A DNA stretch of 54,719 nt, taken from assembly GCA_964440525.1 (NCBI GenBank), contig CAYTTC010000016.1, positions 1-54,719 on the forward strand, read 5' to 3'. A program made the position numbers and the translations under genes. The stretch's first letter is position 1. Every line of letters begins with the position of its first letter. Source of the DNA: DASWJZ01 sp964440525. Lineage in GTDB: Bacteria; Pseudomonadota; Alphaproteobacteria; Rhizobiales; Afifellaceae. The notes below the pieces were generated by a model. The model was not told where the DNA came from and did not search any database. It saw only the letters and a list, made by a program, of their open reading frames with translations. Shown here in pieces: positions 35,659 to 42,957 of this stretch.

Positions 35659-35865
35659 ATGGCCCAGTTCTACATCAGCAGCGCGGAACCCGAGTCTGAC
35701 GTTCAGCGATGCCGAGAGTCGTTGGTCGGTCGCTTTCCCATTACAATTACAGGAAGGACAGAGGGTGGGGAGATCAAGGCGTTTACGGGGGTTGTGCAAT
35801 CGGTTCAGGAGCAAAAGCAGAACCCGCCGGGCACGCGCTGGCTAGTTACGATGCAAGCCGACTGA
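35659..35865 (+). CDS. Small cargo protein with beta-strand pattern
   Basis: A 68-residue protein reading from ATG 35659, just after the preceding gene and probably in one unit with it. It alternates hydrophobic and polar residues (FPITITGRTEGG, then GTRWLVTMQ), fitting a small beta-barrel or SH3-like fold. No signal peptide. Function is unknown. Confidence 0.55.
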   Translation: MAQFYISSAEPESDVQRCRESLVGRFPITITGRTEGGEIKAFTGVVQSVQEQKQNPPGTRWLVTMQAD

Positions 35866-35898
35866 TTCCCCACAGACTATCCCCACGACGTAGCCGGA

Positions 35899-36267
35899 AT
35901 GGGTAGCGATCTAATGGCTTCAATCATCCGCAGTGAATTGTTCCTGACCCTGCTTGCCGGGGCTGTAGGTGGAGCGGTGGTCGCCATCCCCGCCTATTGG
36001 GGCGCGAACCGCCAAATGGACGTGAAGATGGTCGAGATCGCGGTCGGCATCCTAGCCAAGGAACCGGAATCAGGTGTTGCGCCCGCCCGCGAGTGGGCGG
36101 TGGATGTGATCGCAGAGTATTCCGCCGTGAAGCCAAGTGATGCCGTCAGGCAGGCGTTAGTGAACTTCAAGGCGGTTAGTTATTACGATACTTACACCTT
36201 CTATCCAGACGTGCCGCGGCCGGGGCAATCAGGGTCGAACGCAGGGACGCCCCCCTCTCCAAATTAG
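35899..36267 (+). CDS. Small membrane-anchored cargo protein
   Basis: A 122-residue protein with one hydrophobic helix near residues 12-33 (LFLTLLAGAVGGAVVAIPAYW). A helical segment follows, MDVKMVEIAVGILAKEP, then AREWAVDVIAEYSAV, a pattern typical of small phage and island proteins with an N-terminal membrane helix. The C-terminus is Gly/Pro-rich. A second possible start is ATG 35914. It ends 29 bases before the right end of the element. Confidence 0.65.
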   Translation: MGSDLMASIIRSELFLTLLAGAVGGAVVAIPAYWGANRQMDVKMVEIAVGILAKEPESGVAPAREWAVDVIAEYSAVKPSDAVRQALVNFKAVSYYDTYTFYPDVPRPGQSGSNAGTPPSPN

Positions 36268-36281
36268 GACAGGCGGCCTTA

Positions 36282-36296
36282 AATTAGGACAGCACC
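36282..36296 (-). repeat. Right terminal inverted repeat of cargo transposon
   Basis: AATTAGGACAGCACC, the exact inverse of 28324-28338. A second core copy AATTAGGACA lies at 36262-36271. The duplicated target AGGCCGTC follows at 36297-36304. Confidence 0.88.
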
Positions 36297-36458
36297 AGGC
36301 CGTCGAACCCCGTCAACTCGAAACAAACGGCCAACATCGCGCAAGCCATTGACCGCACTCGATTTTCTCGTGGCGTAGGCGTGACAATCCACAGCTTATT
36401 CAAGAAAATCAATGACATAGCAGGAGCCGGGCGCGGCTAACCGAGTGGCAGCGGATTC

Positions 36459-38864
36459 CTAAGCGCGGAGAGCACCCCCGGTGGCGTTGCCGACTGCGGT
36501 CACGATCGCCGCGGAAACTCTGTCGATCTCCTCCTCGGTGAGGGTGCGGTCGCGCGGCTGGAGCGTCACCTCGATTGCCACCGATTTCCGCCCGGCGCCG
36601 ATCGCCTCGCCGGTGAAAACGTCGAAGACGGCAACCGAAGCGACCAGAGCCTTGTCGACACCCCTGGCCGCGCCGACGATCTTTTCGGCCGGCACGTCGC
36701 TCGCCACCACGAAGGCGAAGTCGCGGGTGACGGCCTGAAACTGTGAGGCGTCGAGCGGCGGTCGCGCGGTACGGGTGCTTTTCGGCAGCGGGATCGCGTC
36801 GAGGTCCACCTCGAAGGCGACGAGCGGGCCGGCGACATCCATGACGGAGAGAACGCGCGGGTGAATCTCGCCGAAGAGCGCGAGCCGGTTCTTCGGCCCG
36901 AGCATCAAGGCGCCGACGCGGCCGGGATGATACCAGGCGGGGCCCTCCGCCATCGTCTGCAGCCGGTCGACCGGCGCGCCGAGCGCCGAAAGCACCGCGA
37001 GCGCGTCGGCCTTGGCGTCGAAGAGATCGACGGGGCGCCGCGCCACCGCCCAGTGACGGGGCGCGTTCATGCCACGGCGGAGTCCGGAAGCGGCGAGGCG
37101 CTCGTCCTCGGGCCGATCGCCGCCATAGATCTGTCCGACCTCGAAGAGCGCCAGATCGGCAAAGCCGCGCGCCATGTTGCGCCCGATTGCGGCGATCAGA
37201 TTGGGGATGAGCGAGGGGCGCATGTCGGAGAGCTCCGAGGAGATCGGATTGGCGAGCGCGAGAGACGGCAAGCCGCCGCCGAAGAGCTCCGCTTGCTCCT
37301 TCGGCAGGAAAGACCAGGTCATCGCCTCGTTCATGCCGCGGACGGCGAGCGTCCGCGCGGCAAGGAAGCGCCGACGCTGCGCAATCGTCACGCGCCGCGC
37401 GGTCACCGTCTCGAGCCGCGGCAGGGGCACGTGCGCCACGTTGTCGAGGCCGTAGACGCGGACGATCTCTTCCACCAGGTCCGCCTCGGCGTTGATGTCC
37501 GGCCGCCAGGTCGGCACCTCGGCCACCACCTCGGCGTCGGTGCCGGCGACCGCGAAGCCGAGTGCGCTGAGGATGCGGAGCTGCTCTTCGGGCGCGATGT
37601 CGACGCCGGCGAGCGTTTTCACCCGATCCATGCGCAGCGGGATGGAGAGGCTGCGGATCGGCGGGCGCCCGGAAATCACCAGCTCCGACGTCTCGCCTCC
37701 GCAGAGGTCGAGGATCATCTCAGTGGCGATCTCGGCGCCCGGCTCGACGAAGGCCGGATCGACGCCGCGCTCGAAACGGAAGCGCGCGTCGGAATGGATG
37801 CCGAGCTTGCGGCCGGTCGCGGCGGTGCGGATCGGGTCGAAATAAGCCGCCTCGAGAAAGACATTGGTCGTTTCGGGCGTGCAGGCCGTGGCTTCGCCGC
37901 CGATGATGCCGCCAAGGCCCACCGCGCCGCTATCGTCGGCGATCACCGTCATCGAGGAATCGAGCGTGTAGGTTTTTCCGTCGAGCGCTTCGATCGTCTC
38001 ACCGTCGCGAGCCAGGCGGGCGTGGATGGCGCCCTTCACCTTGTCGGCGTCGAAGACATGCAGCGGACGCGCAAAGCTCATGGTGATGGTGTTGGTGATG
38101 TCGACGAGCACCGAGATCGGCCGCAAGCCGACGGCGCGGAGCCGTCGCTGCATCCAGGCGGGCGAGGCCTCGTTTCGCACGCCGCGAAAGTAGCGGCCGA
38201 CGAAGAGCGGGCAGGGACGGCTCTCGGGATCGTCGAAGCTCAGCTCGACCGGAATGGGACTCTTGAAAGTCCCCGCTACGACCGGCGCGTCGATCGGCCT
38301 CAGGCGGCCGATCCCCTTCGCCGCGAGGTCGCGGGCGATGCCGTAGATGCCGAGCGCGTCCGGCCGGTTGGGGGTGACGGCGACATCGATGACGGGATCG
38401 TCGAGGCCGGCCCATTCGGCGTAGGAGACGCCGATCGGCGCATCGGCCGGCAGGTCGACGATGCCCTCGTGCGCGTCGGAAAGGCCAAGCTCGCGCTCCG
38501 ACAGGAGCATGCCGTTCGACGCCTCGCCGCGGATCATGCCGGCCTTCAAGTCTATGCCGGTGCCGGGAATGTGCGTGCCGGCCGGCGCGAAGACACCCAC
38601 CATGCCGGTGCGGGCATTTGGAGCGCCGCAGACGACCTGCACCGGCGCGCCGCTGCCGGTGTTCACCATACAGACGCTCAGGCGATCGGCGTTCGGATGC
38701 CGCCGCGCCTCGATGACGCTGGCAATGACGAAGGGTTTTAGCGCCTCGGCCGGGTTCGAAAGCTCCTCCACTTCAAGCCCGAGATGGGTCAACGCCTCGG
38801 CGATCGTCTCAGCCGAGCCGTCGGTGTCGAGGTAGTCCTTCAGCCAGGAGAGGGTGAATTTCAT
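36459..38864 (-). CDS. pheT: Phenylalanine-tRNA ligase, beta subunit
   Basis: Forms the alpha2-beta2 enzyme that charges tRNA-Phe. The 801-residue protein shows the whole bacterial layout: an N-terminal EMAP/OB tRNA-binding domain (VIEARRHPNADRLSVC, about 49-64), the B3/B4 editing region, the B5 domain, the catalytic-like core and the C-terminal ferredoxin-fold anticodon-binding domain (FDX-ACB, about 705-800). The start at ATG 38864 gives MKFTLSWLKDYLD, as usual. It is split from pheS by about 1.8 kb that carries other genes, on the same strand. Confidence 0.97.
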   Translation of the reverse strand: MKFTLSWLKDYLDTDGSAETIAEALTHLGLEVEELSNPAEALKPFVIASVIEARRHPNADRLSVCMVNTGSGAPVQVVCGAPNARTGMVGVFAPAGTHIPGTGIDLKAGMIRGEASNGMLLSERELGLSDAHEGIVDLPADAPIGVSYAEWAGLDDPVIDVAVTPNRPDALGIYGIARDLAAKGIGRLRPIDAPVVAGTFKSPIPVELSFDDPESRPCPLFVGRYFRGVRNEASPAWMQRRLRAVGLRPISVLVDITNTITMSFARPLHVFDADKVKGAIHARLARDGETIEALDGKTYTLDSSMTVIADDSGAVGLGGIIGGEATACTPETTNVFLEAAYFDPIRTAATGRKLGIHSDARFRFERGVDPAFVEPGAEIATEMILDLCGGETSELVISGRPPIRSLSIPLRMDRVKTLAGVDIAPEEQLRILSALGFAVAGTDAEVVAEVPTWRPDINAEADLVEEIVRVYGLDNVAHVPLPRLETVTARRVTIAQRRRFLAARTLAVRGMNEAMTWSFLPKEQAELFGGGLPSLALANPISSELSDMRPSLIPNLIAAIGRNMARGFADLALFEVGQIYGGDRPEDERLAASGLRRGMNAPRHWAVARRPVDLFDAKADALAVLSALGAPVDRLQTMAEGPAWYHPGRVGALMLGPKNRLALFGEIHPRVLSVMDVAGPLVAFEVDLDAIPLPKSTRTARPPLDASQFQAVTRDFAFVVASDVPAEKIVGAARGVDKALVASVAVFDVFTGEAIGAGRKSVAIEVTLQPRDRTLTEEEIDRVSAAIVTAVGNATGGALRA

Positions 38865-38925
38865 GCGAGGTCTTCAAATCGTGTTGGACGGGCCTTAGCC
38901 GAGATGGAAGATGAAAAGAAGCTGC

Positions 38926-39282
38926 TCAGCCAGCCTCGATTTCGGCCATCAGCAAGCGAACGGCGGCCGCAAGCGGATCCAGATCTTCTCTCGTGAGCTT
39001 CCAGATAACTTCCGGATCTACAGTGTCGTAGCCGTGCCGGAGAATGTTTCCAATCCCCGCGATTTGCGCCCAAGGCAAATCTGCCATCCTCGATTTCAGC
39101 TCGGAAGGGACGTGGCGAGAGGCTTCTGAAATGATCTCGACCGATCGTTCCGCTGCGAGTTTCCGAATCAAATCTGCCTGAAATGCTTCCAAGGTCAGAT
39201 CGTCGACAGCAAGCTTTGCAGTTTCGATTGCGTTCAGAATGTCCCAGAGTCGAAGCCGGAGCGAACGTCTGGGATTGCGCAT
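38926..39282 (-). CDS. HepT-like HEPN-domain ribonuclease (toxin)
   Basis: A 118-residue alpha-helical protein of the DUF86/HepT group, the toxin half of MntA-HepT systems. HepT toxins cleave tRNA or RNA and use an R-x4-H-x-Y motif. Here the motif reads GNILRHGY (78-85): His83 and Tyr85 are kept, but the position of the first Arg is Gly78, with an Arg at 82 beside the His. This variant is seen in some rhizobial HepT-like proteins. Starts within the stop of the antitoxin gene (1-base overlap) on the same strand. Confidence 0.85.
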   Translation of the reverse strand: MRNPRRSLRLRLWDILNAIETAKLAVDDLTLEAFQADLIRKLAAERSVEIISEASRHVPSELKSRMADLPWAQIAGIGNILRHGYDTVDPEVIWKLTREDLDPLAAAVRLLMAEIEAG

Positions 39283-39575
39283 CAGAAAACCTGAATTGCC
39301 TCGGCAATGACCTCGTCGCGAATGAGGGGATGAATGCCATTGCGCGACATGATGTCGACCGGGGCCCCAACAATCTCAGGTGCCAATTCGCGAATCTTCA
39401 TGAACTGGAGAAAGCCGAAGCGGTCTGAATCGTAATCGTAGAACAGGTCGACATCCGACTTCTCGTCCGCTTCTCCGCGCGCAACCGAGCCGAAAAGATA
39501 GACATGCGAAATCCCTTCGGCACGAAGCTCGGCTTCGTGCGCGCGAAGAGTCCGGATGACGCTTTCCCTGTCCAT
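39282..39575 (-). CDS. MntA-like minimal nucleotidyltransferase (antitoxin)
   Basis: A 97-residue nucleotidyltransferase with the motif GSVARGEADEKSDVD at 29-43 (Ser30, then D41 and D43 as the GSX10DXD site). MntA antitoxins neutralise HepT by adding AMP to a Tyr in its HxY motif. The catalytic residues are intact and HepT Tyr85 is present, so that route is possible. Directly upstream of hepT with a 1-base overlap, forming an operon. Confidence 0.9.
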   Translation of the reverse strand: MDRESVIRTLRAHEAELRAEGISHVYLFGSVARGEADEKSDVDLFYDYDSDRFGFLQFMKIRELAPEIVGAPVDIMSRNGIHPLIRDEVIAEAIQVF

Positions 39576-39788
39576 GCCGGAGGTATGGCGTCCGCCGCGC
39601 GGGAGCGCAAGCCGGGGGCGGCTGCCGCGCGAGCGGCTGCCCCAAAAAAGCCGCGCGGGTGAAACGCTTTCCCGCCGTCCACGAAACCTCTCTGAAACAT
39701 GTCCTCTTTACGTCAGACGGCCCGCCGGGATCGTCCCGGCCCGCGGCGCGAGGATCGTCCCGCGCCTGGACCAAGGAAGGAGAAGACC

Positions 39789-40025
39789 GTGAGCACCGTC
39801 GCGCTGTCGCGCAATCCTTTGCGAAGCATCCCCTGGGCTATCGTGGCCCTCGGCAGCCTAGTCTGGCGCCTGATCAGTCGGCGTATCAGAACGGGCAGGG
39901 ATGGGCGCGTGCTGCAGATGCTCCCGGACCACGTCCTGGCCGATATGGGTCTCGAGAGGATCGAGATCACGCCCGGGACGGACGGCGGCCGCCGCGTCTG
40001 GGTCATCCCGCACCGCTGCTGTTGA
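39789..40025 (+). CDS. DUF1127 small protein
   Basis: A 78-residue protein on the opposite strand from its neighbours. GTG 39789 follows AAGGAAGGAG, a strong ribosome binding site. The C-terminal half has the DUF1127 pattern LPDHVLADMGLERIEI; the first half is hydrophobic and basic. DUF1127 proteins of alphaproteobacteria are often small regulators of phosphate, RNA or symbiosis functions. Function here is unknown. Confidence 0.75.
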   Translation: MSTVALSRNPLRSIPWAIVALGSLVWRLISRRIRTGRDGRVLQMLPDHVLADMGLERIEITPGTDGGRRVWVIPHRCC

Positions 40026-40064
40026 TCAATTGTCGCGCGCCGCCATCGGCGCGCGGCAGCACTG

Positions 40065-40253
40065 TCAATTCACGACGCCGGTCTCCGCCCGCACATAGCC
40101 TCCGGTCCTGACCGTCCAATCGCCGACCGTCACGGGCTTGCTCTCGGGCGCGGGAGGCGGCGCGGTCTGGCACGCGCCGAGGAGAGCTGCCGTCAGAGCG
40201 AGGACGATCGGGAGCGGAGCATTTGCGGCCCGCCAAGACAATCGGCGTCTCAC
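40065..40253 (-). CDS. Small lipoprotein
   Basis: A 62-residue protein starting at GTG 40253, which overlaps the RidA-family stop (GTGA). It has a type II signal peptide, with a hydrophobic run and lipobox LGAC near residue 26, so Cys becomes lipid-modified. A Pro-rich linker and a short domain (VTVGDWTVRTGGYV) follow. The small size and coupling to ridA are unusual. The function is unknown. Confidence 0.62.
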   Translation of the reverse strand: MRRRLSWRAANAPLPIVLALTAALLGACQTAPPPAPESKPVTVGDWTVRTGGYVRAETGVVN

Positions 40254-40666
40254 GGGTTGCTCTCGGCATTGAGCTGGGCAGCGAGCAGCCGCTTTGCGAT
40301 GACGCGAATCTCGAGAAGCGTCCCCAGCGAGATCAGCTCGGAAACGCCAATCGCCGTCCAGGCTGGGTAGGGCTCGCGGACGAACTCGTCCTTCACACGC
40401 ACGAAGGTGTCGAAGTGTCGGCGGAGGTCGACGTGATAGGTGGTCATCTCCACCACACCGGACCAGTCGAGTCCGACCTCTGCGAGATTCGTCTGCATGA
40501 AGCCGAACGCGTCGCGGAACTGCCTTTCCGGATCGCCGTCGACGCGGCCGTCCGGGTGGAAACCGGTGACGCCCGAAAAGAAAACGTACTCCCCGGCGTC
40601 GACAATTGGCGACAAATGCCAGTCTGGCGGAAAATGAGAGAAAGCCGGCGGCGCGAGATGCCTCAT
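40250..40666 (-). CDS. RidA family enamine/imine deaminase-like protein
   Basis: A 138-residue protein of the RidA/YjgF/UK114 family, which hydrolyses reactive imines from amino-acid enzymes. It has the family patterns YVFFSGVTG near 32-40, an AFGFMQTNLAEVG helix and GVSELISLGTLLEI near the end. The usual active-site Arg (in a R-V-x-I/V-Y pattern) is at a position reading MTTYHVDL, so it may be absent, as in some RidA subgroups. Starts within the pheS stop (ATGA). Another RidA domain occurs at 49652-51169. Confidence 0.8.
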   Translation of the reverse strand: MRHLAPPAFSHFPPDWHLSPIVDAGEYVFFSGVTGFHPDGRVDGDPERQFRDAFGFMQTNLAEVGLDWSGVVEMTTYHVDLRRHFDTFVRVKDEFVREPYPAWTAIGVSELISLGTLLEIRVIAKRLLAAQLNAESNP

Positions 40667-41742
40667 AGGCTGAGTCCCTCCGCGAGGCTCGGCACGGCGA
40701 GCGGCGAAAAACCGTAGTGGCGGAGCCAGCGCAAATCCGCTTCGAAGAAGGCGCGGAGATCCGGAATCCCATATTTCAGCATGGCGATGCGGTCGATCCC
40801 CATGCCGAAGGCAAAACCCTGATATTTTTCCGGGTCGAGCCCGCCGGCGCGGATGACGTTCGGATGCACCATGCCGGAGCCGAGAATTTCGAGCCAGGAA
40901 TCGCCGACGCCGATCTTCAGCGTGCCGCCCTCCCATGAGCAGCCGATATCGACCTCCATCGACGGCTCGGTGAAGGGGAAGTGCGAAGGCCGGAACCGCA
41001 TCTTTACTTCGGCAACTTCGAAGAAGGCCTTGCAGAAGGCTTCGAGCGTGCCCTTCAAATGCCCGAGGTGCGTGGCTTCGTCGATGACCAGCCCCTCGAC
41101 CTGGTGGAACATCGGCGTGTGGGTCTGGTCGGAATCGGAGCGAAATGTGCGGCCGGGCGCGATGATGCGGATCGGCGGCCTCGTCGTCTCCATGGTGCGG
41201 ATCTGCACCGGCGAGGTGTGGGTGCGGAGCACCATGCGGTCGTTCGAGCCGGGCCGCGGGTAGAAATAGAAGGTGTCGTGCTCCTGCCTCGCCGGGTGCT
41301 CGGGCGGAATGTTAAGCGCGCCGAAATTGTACCAATCCGTCTCGATGTGCGGACCCTCGGCGACGGAAAAACCCATGTCGCCAAAAATGGCGATCACCTC
41401 CTGCCAGACCTGGGTGACGGGGTGTACGGTGCCTTGCTGCTCCGGACTGGCGGGGAGCGTGACGTCGATCGTTTCGGTCTTGAGCCGCGCTTCAAGCCCC
41501 GCCTCGCCGAGCGCGGTGCGGCGCCCCTCGATCGCGGCGGCAATCCTGTCCTTCAGCGTGTTCAGAGCAGCGCCGGCGGATTTCCGCGCTTCCGGCGTCA
41601 TCGCCCCCAGGCTTTTCAGGCGCTCCGATATCGAGCCCTTCTTGCCGAGTGCTGAGACGCGCACGGCCTCGAGCGCGCGCTCATCCTTCGCCGCGGCGAT
41701 GGCGGCGGTGATTTCGGATTCCAGCGTGGAGAGGTCGGACAT
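40663..41742 (-). CDS. pheS: Phenylalanine-tRNA ligase, alpha subunit
   Basis: Catalytic subunit of PheRS. The 359-residue protein has an N-terminal coiled-coil for tRNA binding (about 1-90) and the class II core with motif 2 around MFHQVEGL and motif 3 near GMGIDRIAML. The start is MSDLSTLES at ATG 41742; the frame extends upstream, but the added residues overlap a palindromic repeat. It is followed within four bases by the RidA-family gene and is downstream of rpmI-rplT, as in many bacteria. Confidence 0.97.
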   Translation of the reverse strand: MSDLSTLESEITAAIAAAKDERALEAVRVSALGKKGSISERLKSLGAMTPEARKSAGAALNTLKDRIAAAIEGRRTALGEAGLEARLKTETIDVTLPASPEQQGTVHPVTQVWQEVIAIFGDMGFSVAEGPHIETDWYNFGALNIPPEHPARQEHDTFYFYPRPGSNDRMVLRTHTSPVQIRTMETTRPPIRIIAPGRTFRSDSDQTHTPMFHQVEGLVIDEATHLGHLKGTLEAFCKAFFEVAEVKMRFRPSHFPFTEPSMEVDIGCSWEGGTLKIGVGDSWLEILGSGMVHPNVIRAGGLDPEKYQGFAFGMGIDRIAMLKYGIPDLRAFFEADLRWLRHYGFSPLAVPSLAEGLSL

Positions 41743-41772
41743 TGGATGGACGTCGGCCACAAAGCCTACGAT

Positions 41773-41873
41773 GTCGTCATTGCCGGACTTGATCCGGCAA
41801 TCCATTCCGGAACGGTCGCGGCAGATTGAGCGGTAACGGAATGGATGCCCGGGTCAAGCCCGGGCATGACGAC
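41773..41873. repeat. Nested palindromic intergenic repeat before pheS
   Basis: Two hairpins, ATTGCCGGA-CTTGA-TCCGGCAAT (41779-41801) and ATGCCCGGG-TCAAG-CCCGGGCAT (41845-41867), lie inside a larger dyad with outer arms GTCGTCAT/ATGACGAC and inner arms TCCATTCC/GGAATGGA. This is the structure of interspersed repeats common in rhizobial genomes. It sits between rplT and pheS, where it could affect mRNA processing. Confidence 0.75.
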
Positions 41874-41902
41874 AATCTGGAGGTGTTGCAGCCGTCGGCC
41901 AG

Positions 41903-42316
41903 CTACGATGCCTTTTCGCCGACGGCCTTCTGATGCTCGCCGGGCGTTTTCTCTTTGAGATAGGCGAGCGATGCCTTCGCCTGCTCGACAAGCGCGGCGA
42001 AAGCGGCCGGCTCGCGGATGGCGAGGTCGGAGAGCACTTTTCGATCCACCTCGATGCCGGCCCGGCTCAACCCGTCGACCAGGCGGCCGTAGGTCAGGCC
42101 GAGGCCGCGCGCCGCCGCATTGATCCGCTGGATCCACAGAGCGCGAAAGTTGCGCTTGCGGTTCTTGCGGTCGCGGTAGGCGTATTGGTTAGCCTTCTCC
42201 ACCGCCTGCTTGGCGATGCGGATGGTGTTCTTGCGGCGGCCGTAATAGCCCTTTGCCTGCTCCAGAACCTTCTTGTGCTTGGCGTGCGAGGTCACGCCGC
42301 GTTTGACACGCGCCAT
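41903..42316 (-). CDS. rplT: 50S ribosomal protein L20
   Basis: Ribosomal protein L20, 137 residues, slightly longer than the usual 117-120 owing to an Ala/Lys/Glu-rich tail. The core MARVKRGVTSHAKHKKVLEQAKGYYG (given as MARVKRGVTSHAKHKK) and WIQRINAAARGLGLTYGRLV are typical. It follows rpmI by about 20 bases and precedes pheS after a 160-base gap. Confidence 0.98.
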   Translation of the reverse strand: MARVKRGVTSHAKHKKVLEQAKGYYGRRKNTIRIAKQAVEKANQYAYRDRKNRKRNFRALWIQRINAAARGLGLTYGRLVDGLSRAGIEVDRKVLSDLAIREPAAFAALVEQAKASLAYLKEKTPGEHQKAVGEKAS

Positions 42317-42336
42317 TGTTCAAAACTCCGGTCAGA

Positions 42337-42537
42337 TCAGCGGTTGTAGGGCATGTAGACTTTGACGATGCGCGCATCCTGCGGCGACAGCACGGTAGTG
42401 CCGCGCGCCTTGCGGATGAACTTCTTCGACCGCTTGATCATGCAATGGCGTTTGCCCGCCTGCGCCACCTTCACCTTGCCGGTGGCGGTGAACTTGAAGC
42501 GCTTCTTGGCGCCCGACTTGGTCTTCTGCTTGGGCAT
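42337..42537 (-). CDS. rpmI: 50S ribosomal protein L35
   Basis: Ribosomal protein L35, 66 residues, with the standard start MPKQKTKSGAKKRFKFTATG and a basic C-terminal part ending VKVYMPYNR. It is the first gene of the rpmI-rplT-pheS operon. The start is preceded by AGGAG on the minus strand. infC is not next to it. Confidence 0.98.
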   Translation of the reverse strand: MPKQKTKSGAKKRFKFTATGKVKVAQAGKRHCMIKRSKKFIRKARGTTVLSPQDARIVKVYMPYNR

Positions 42538-42803
42538 TTTGCTCTCCTTTGATCAACGCGACCATTCCGCCACTTTGGACGGGCTTTCGCGTCGAAAGCT
42601 CTTGATTGAGCGTTTAAGGATCGCCACGGCATGCCCTGGGGCAAGCCCCACGCCGGGCGATCCGAAGGGCGCTCATATAGACAAATGAGGGCGGAGAAGC
42701 AAGGAAAACGGGCGGGCCGGCAGGTTGCGCGGCTGGGCCGCCTGTGGCATTGACCGGCTCGTTCACACGGCTGAGGGCGCAGGGTTCAGCGCCTGTCGTG
42801 AGC

Positions 42804-42878
42804 GCTGCCGTAGCTCAGTGGTAGAGCACCCCCTTGGTAAGGGGGAGGTCGTGAGTTCAATCCTCCCCGGCAGCACCA
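42804..42878 (+). tRNA. tRNA-Thr (anticodon GGT)
   Basis: A 75-base gene including the encoded CCA at 42876-42878. Acceptor arms GCTGCCG/CGGCAGC pair over 7 bp; the anticodon stem CCCCC/GGGGG frames TTGGTAA, with GGT at 42836-42838. The T-arm GTGAG/CTCCC has one mismatch (T:C at positions 50/64), where relatives usually have a perfect stem. Decodes ACC/ACU. Confidence 0.95.
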
Positions 42879-42957
42879 TATTTCTCCTTGAAGACACACG
42901 ACTTCGTTCCCGCAACCGGCGCGATCGATCCATGGCCGCGGCGGTTTCGCGTTGCCG

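Larger units (their letters stand above)
28324..36296. mobile_element. IS1595-type cargo transposon (about 8 kb)
   Basis: Bounded by perfect 15-bp inverted repeats (GGTGCTGTCCTAATT at 28324-28338 and its complement at 36282-36296) and flanked by an identical 8-base duplication, AGGCCGTC, at 28316-28323 and 36297-36304. The 8-base duplication and GG-ended repeats fit IS1595-family elements, and an IS1595-type transposase lies inside. The unit carries around eleven cargo genes on both strands that look phage- or defence-related, with lower GC than the flanks. Deleting it rejoins the region after usp to the region before pheT. The cargo is larger than normal for this family. Confidence 0.85.

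Noticed and set aside
36861..38741. Long plus-strand reading frame inside pheT.
   Set aside because: It is antisense to a clear pheT and shows the same shadow composition.
42804..42878. The tRNA-Thr as an integration site for the downstream locus.
   Set aside because: No second copy of the tRNA 3' end is seen nearby and no integrase is present in the locus.
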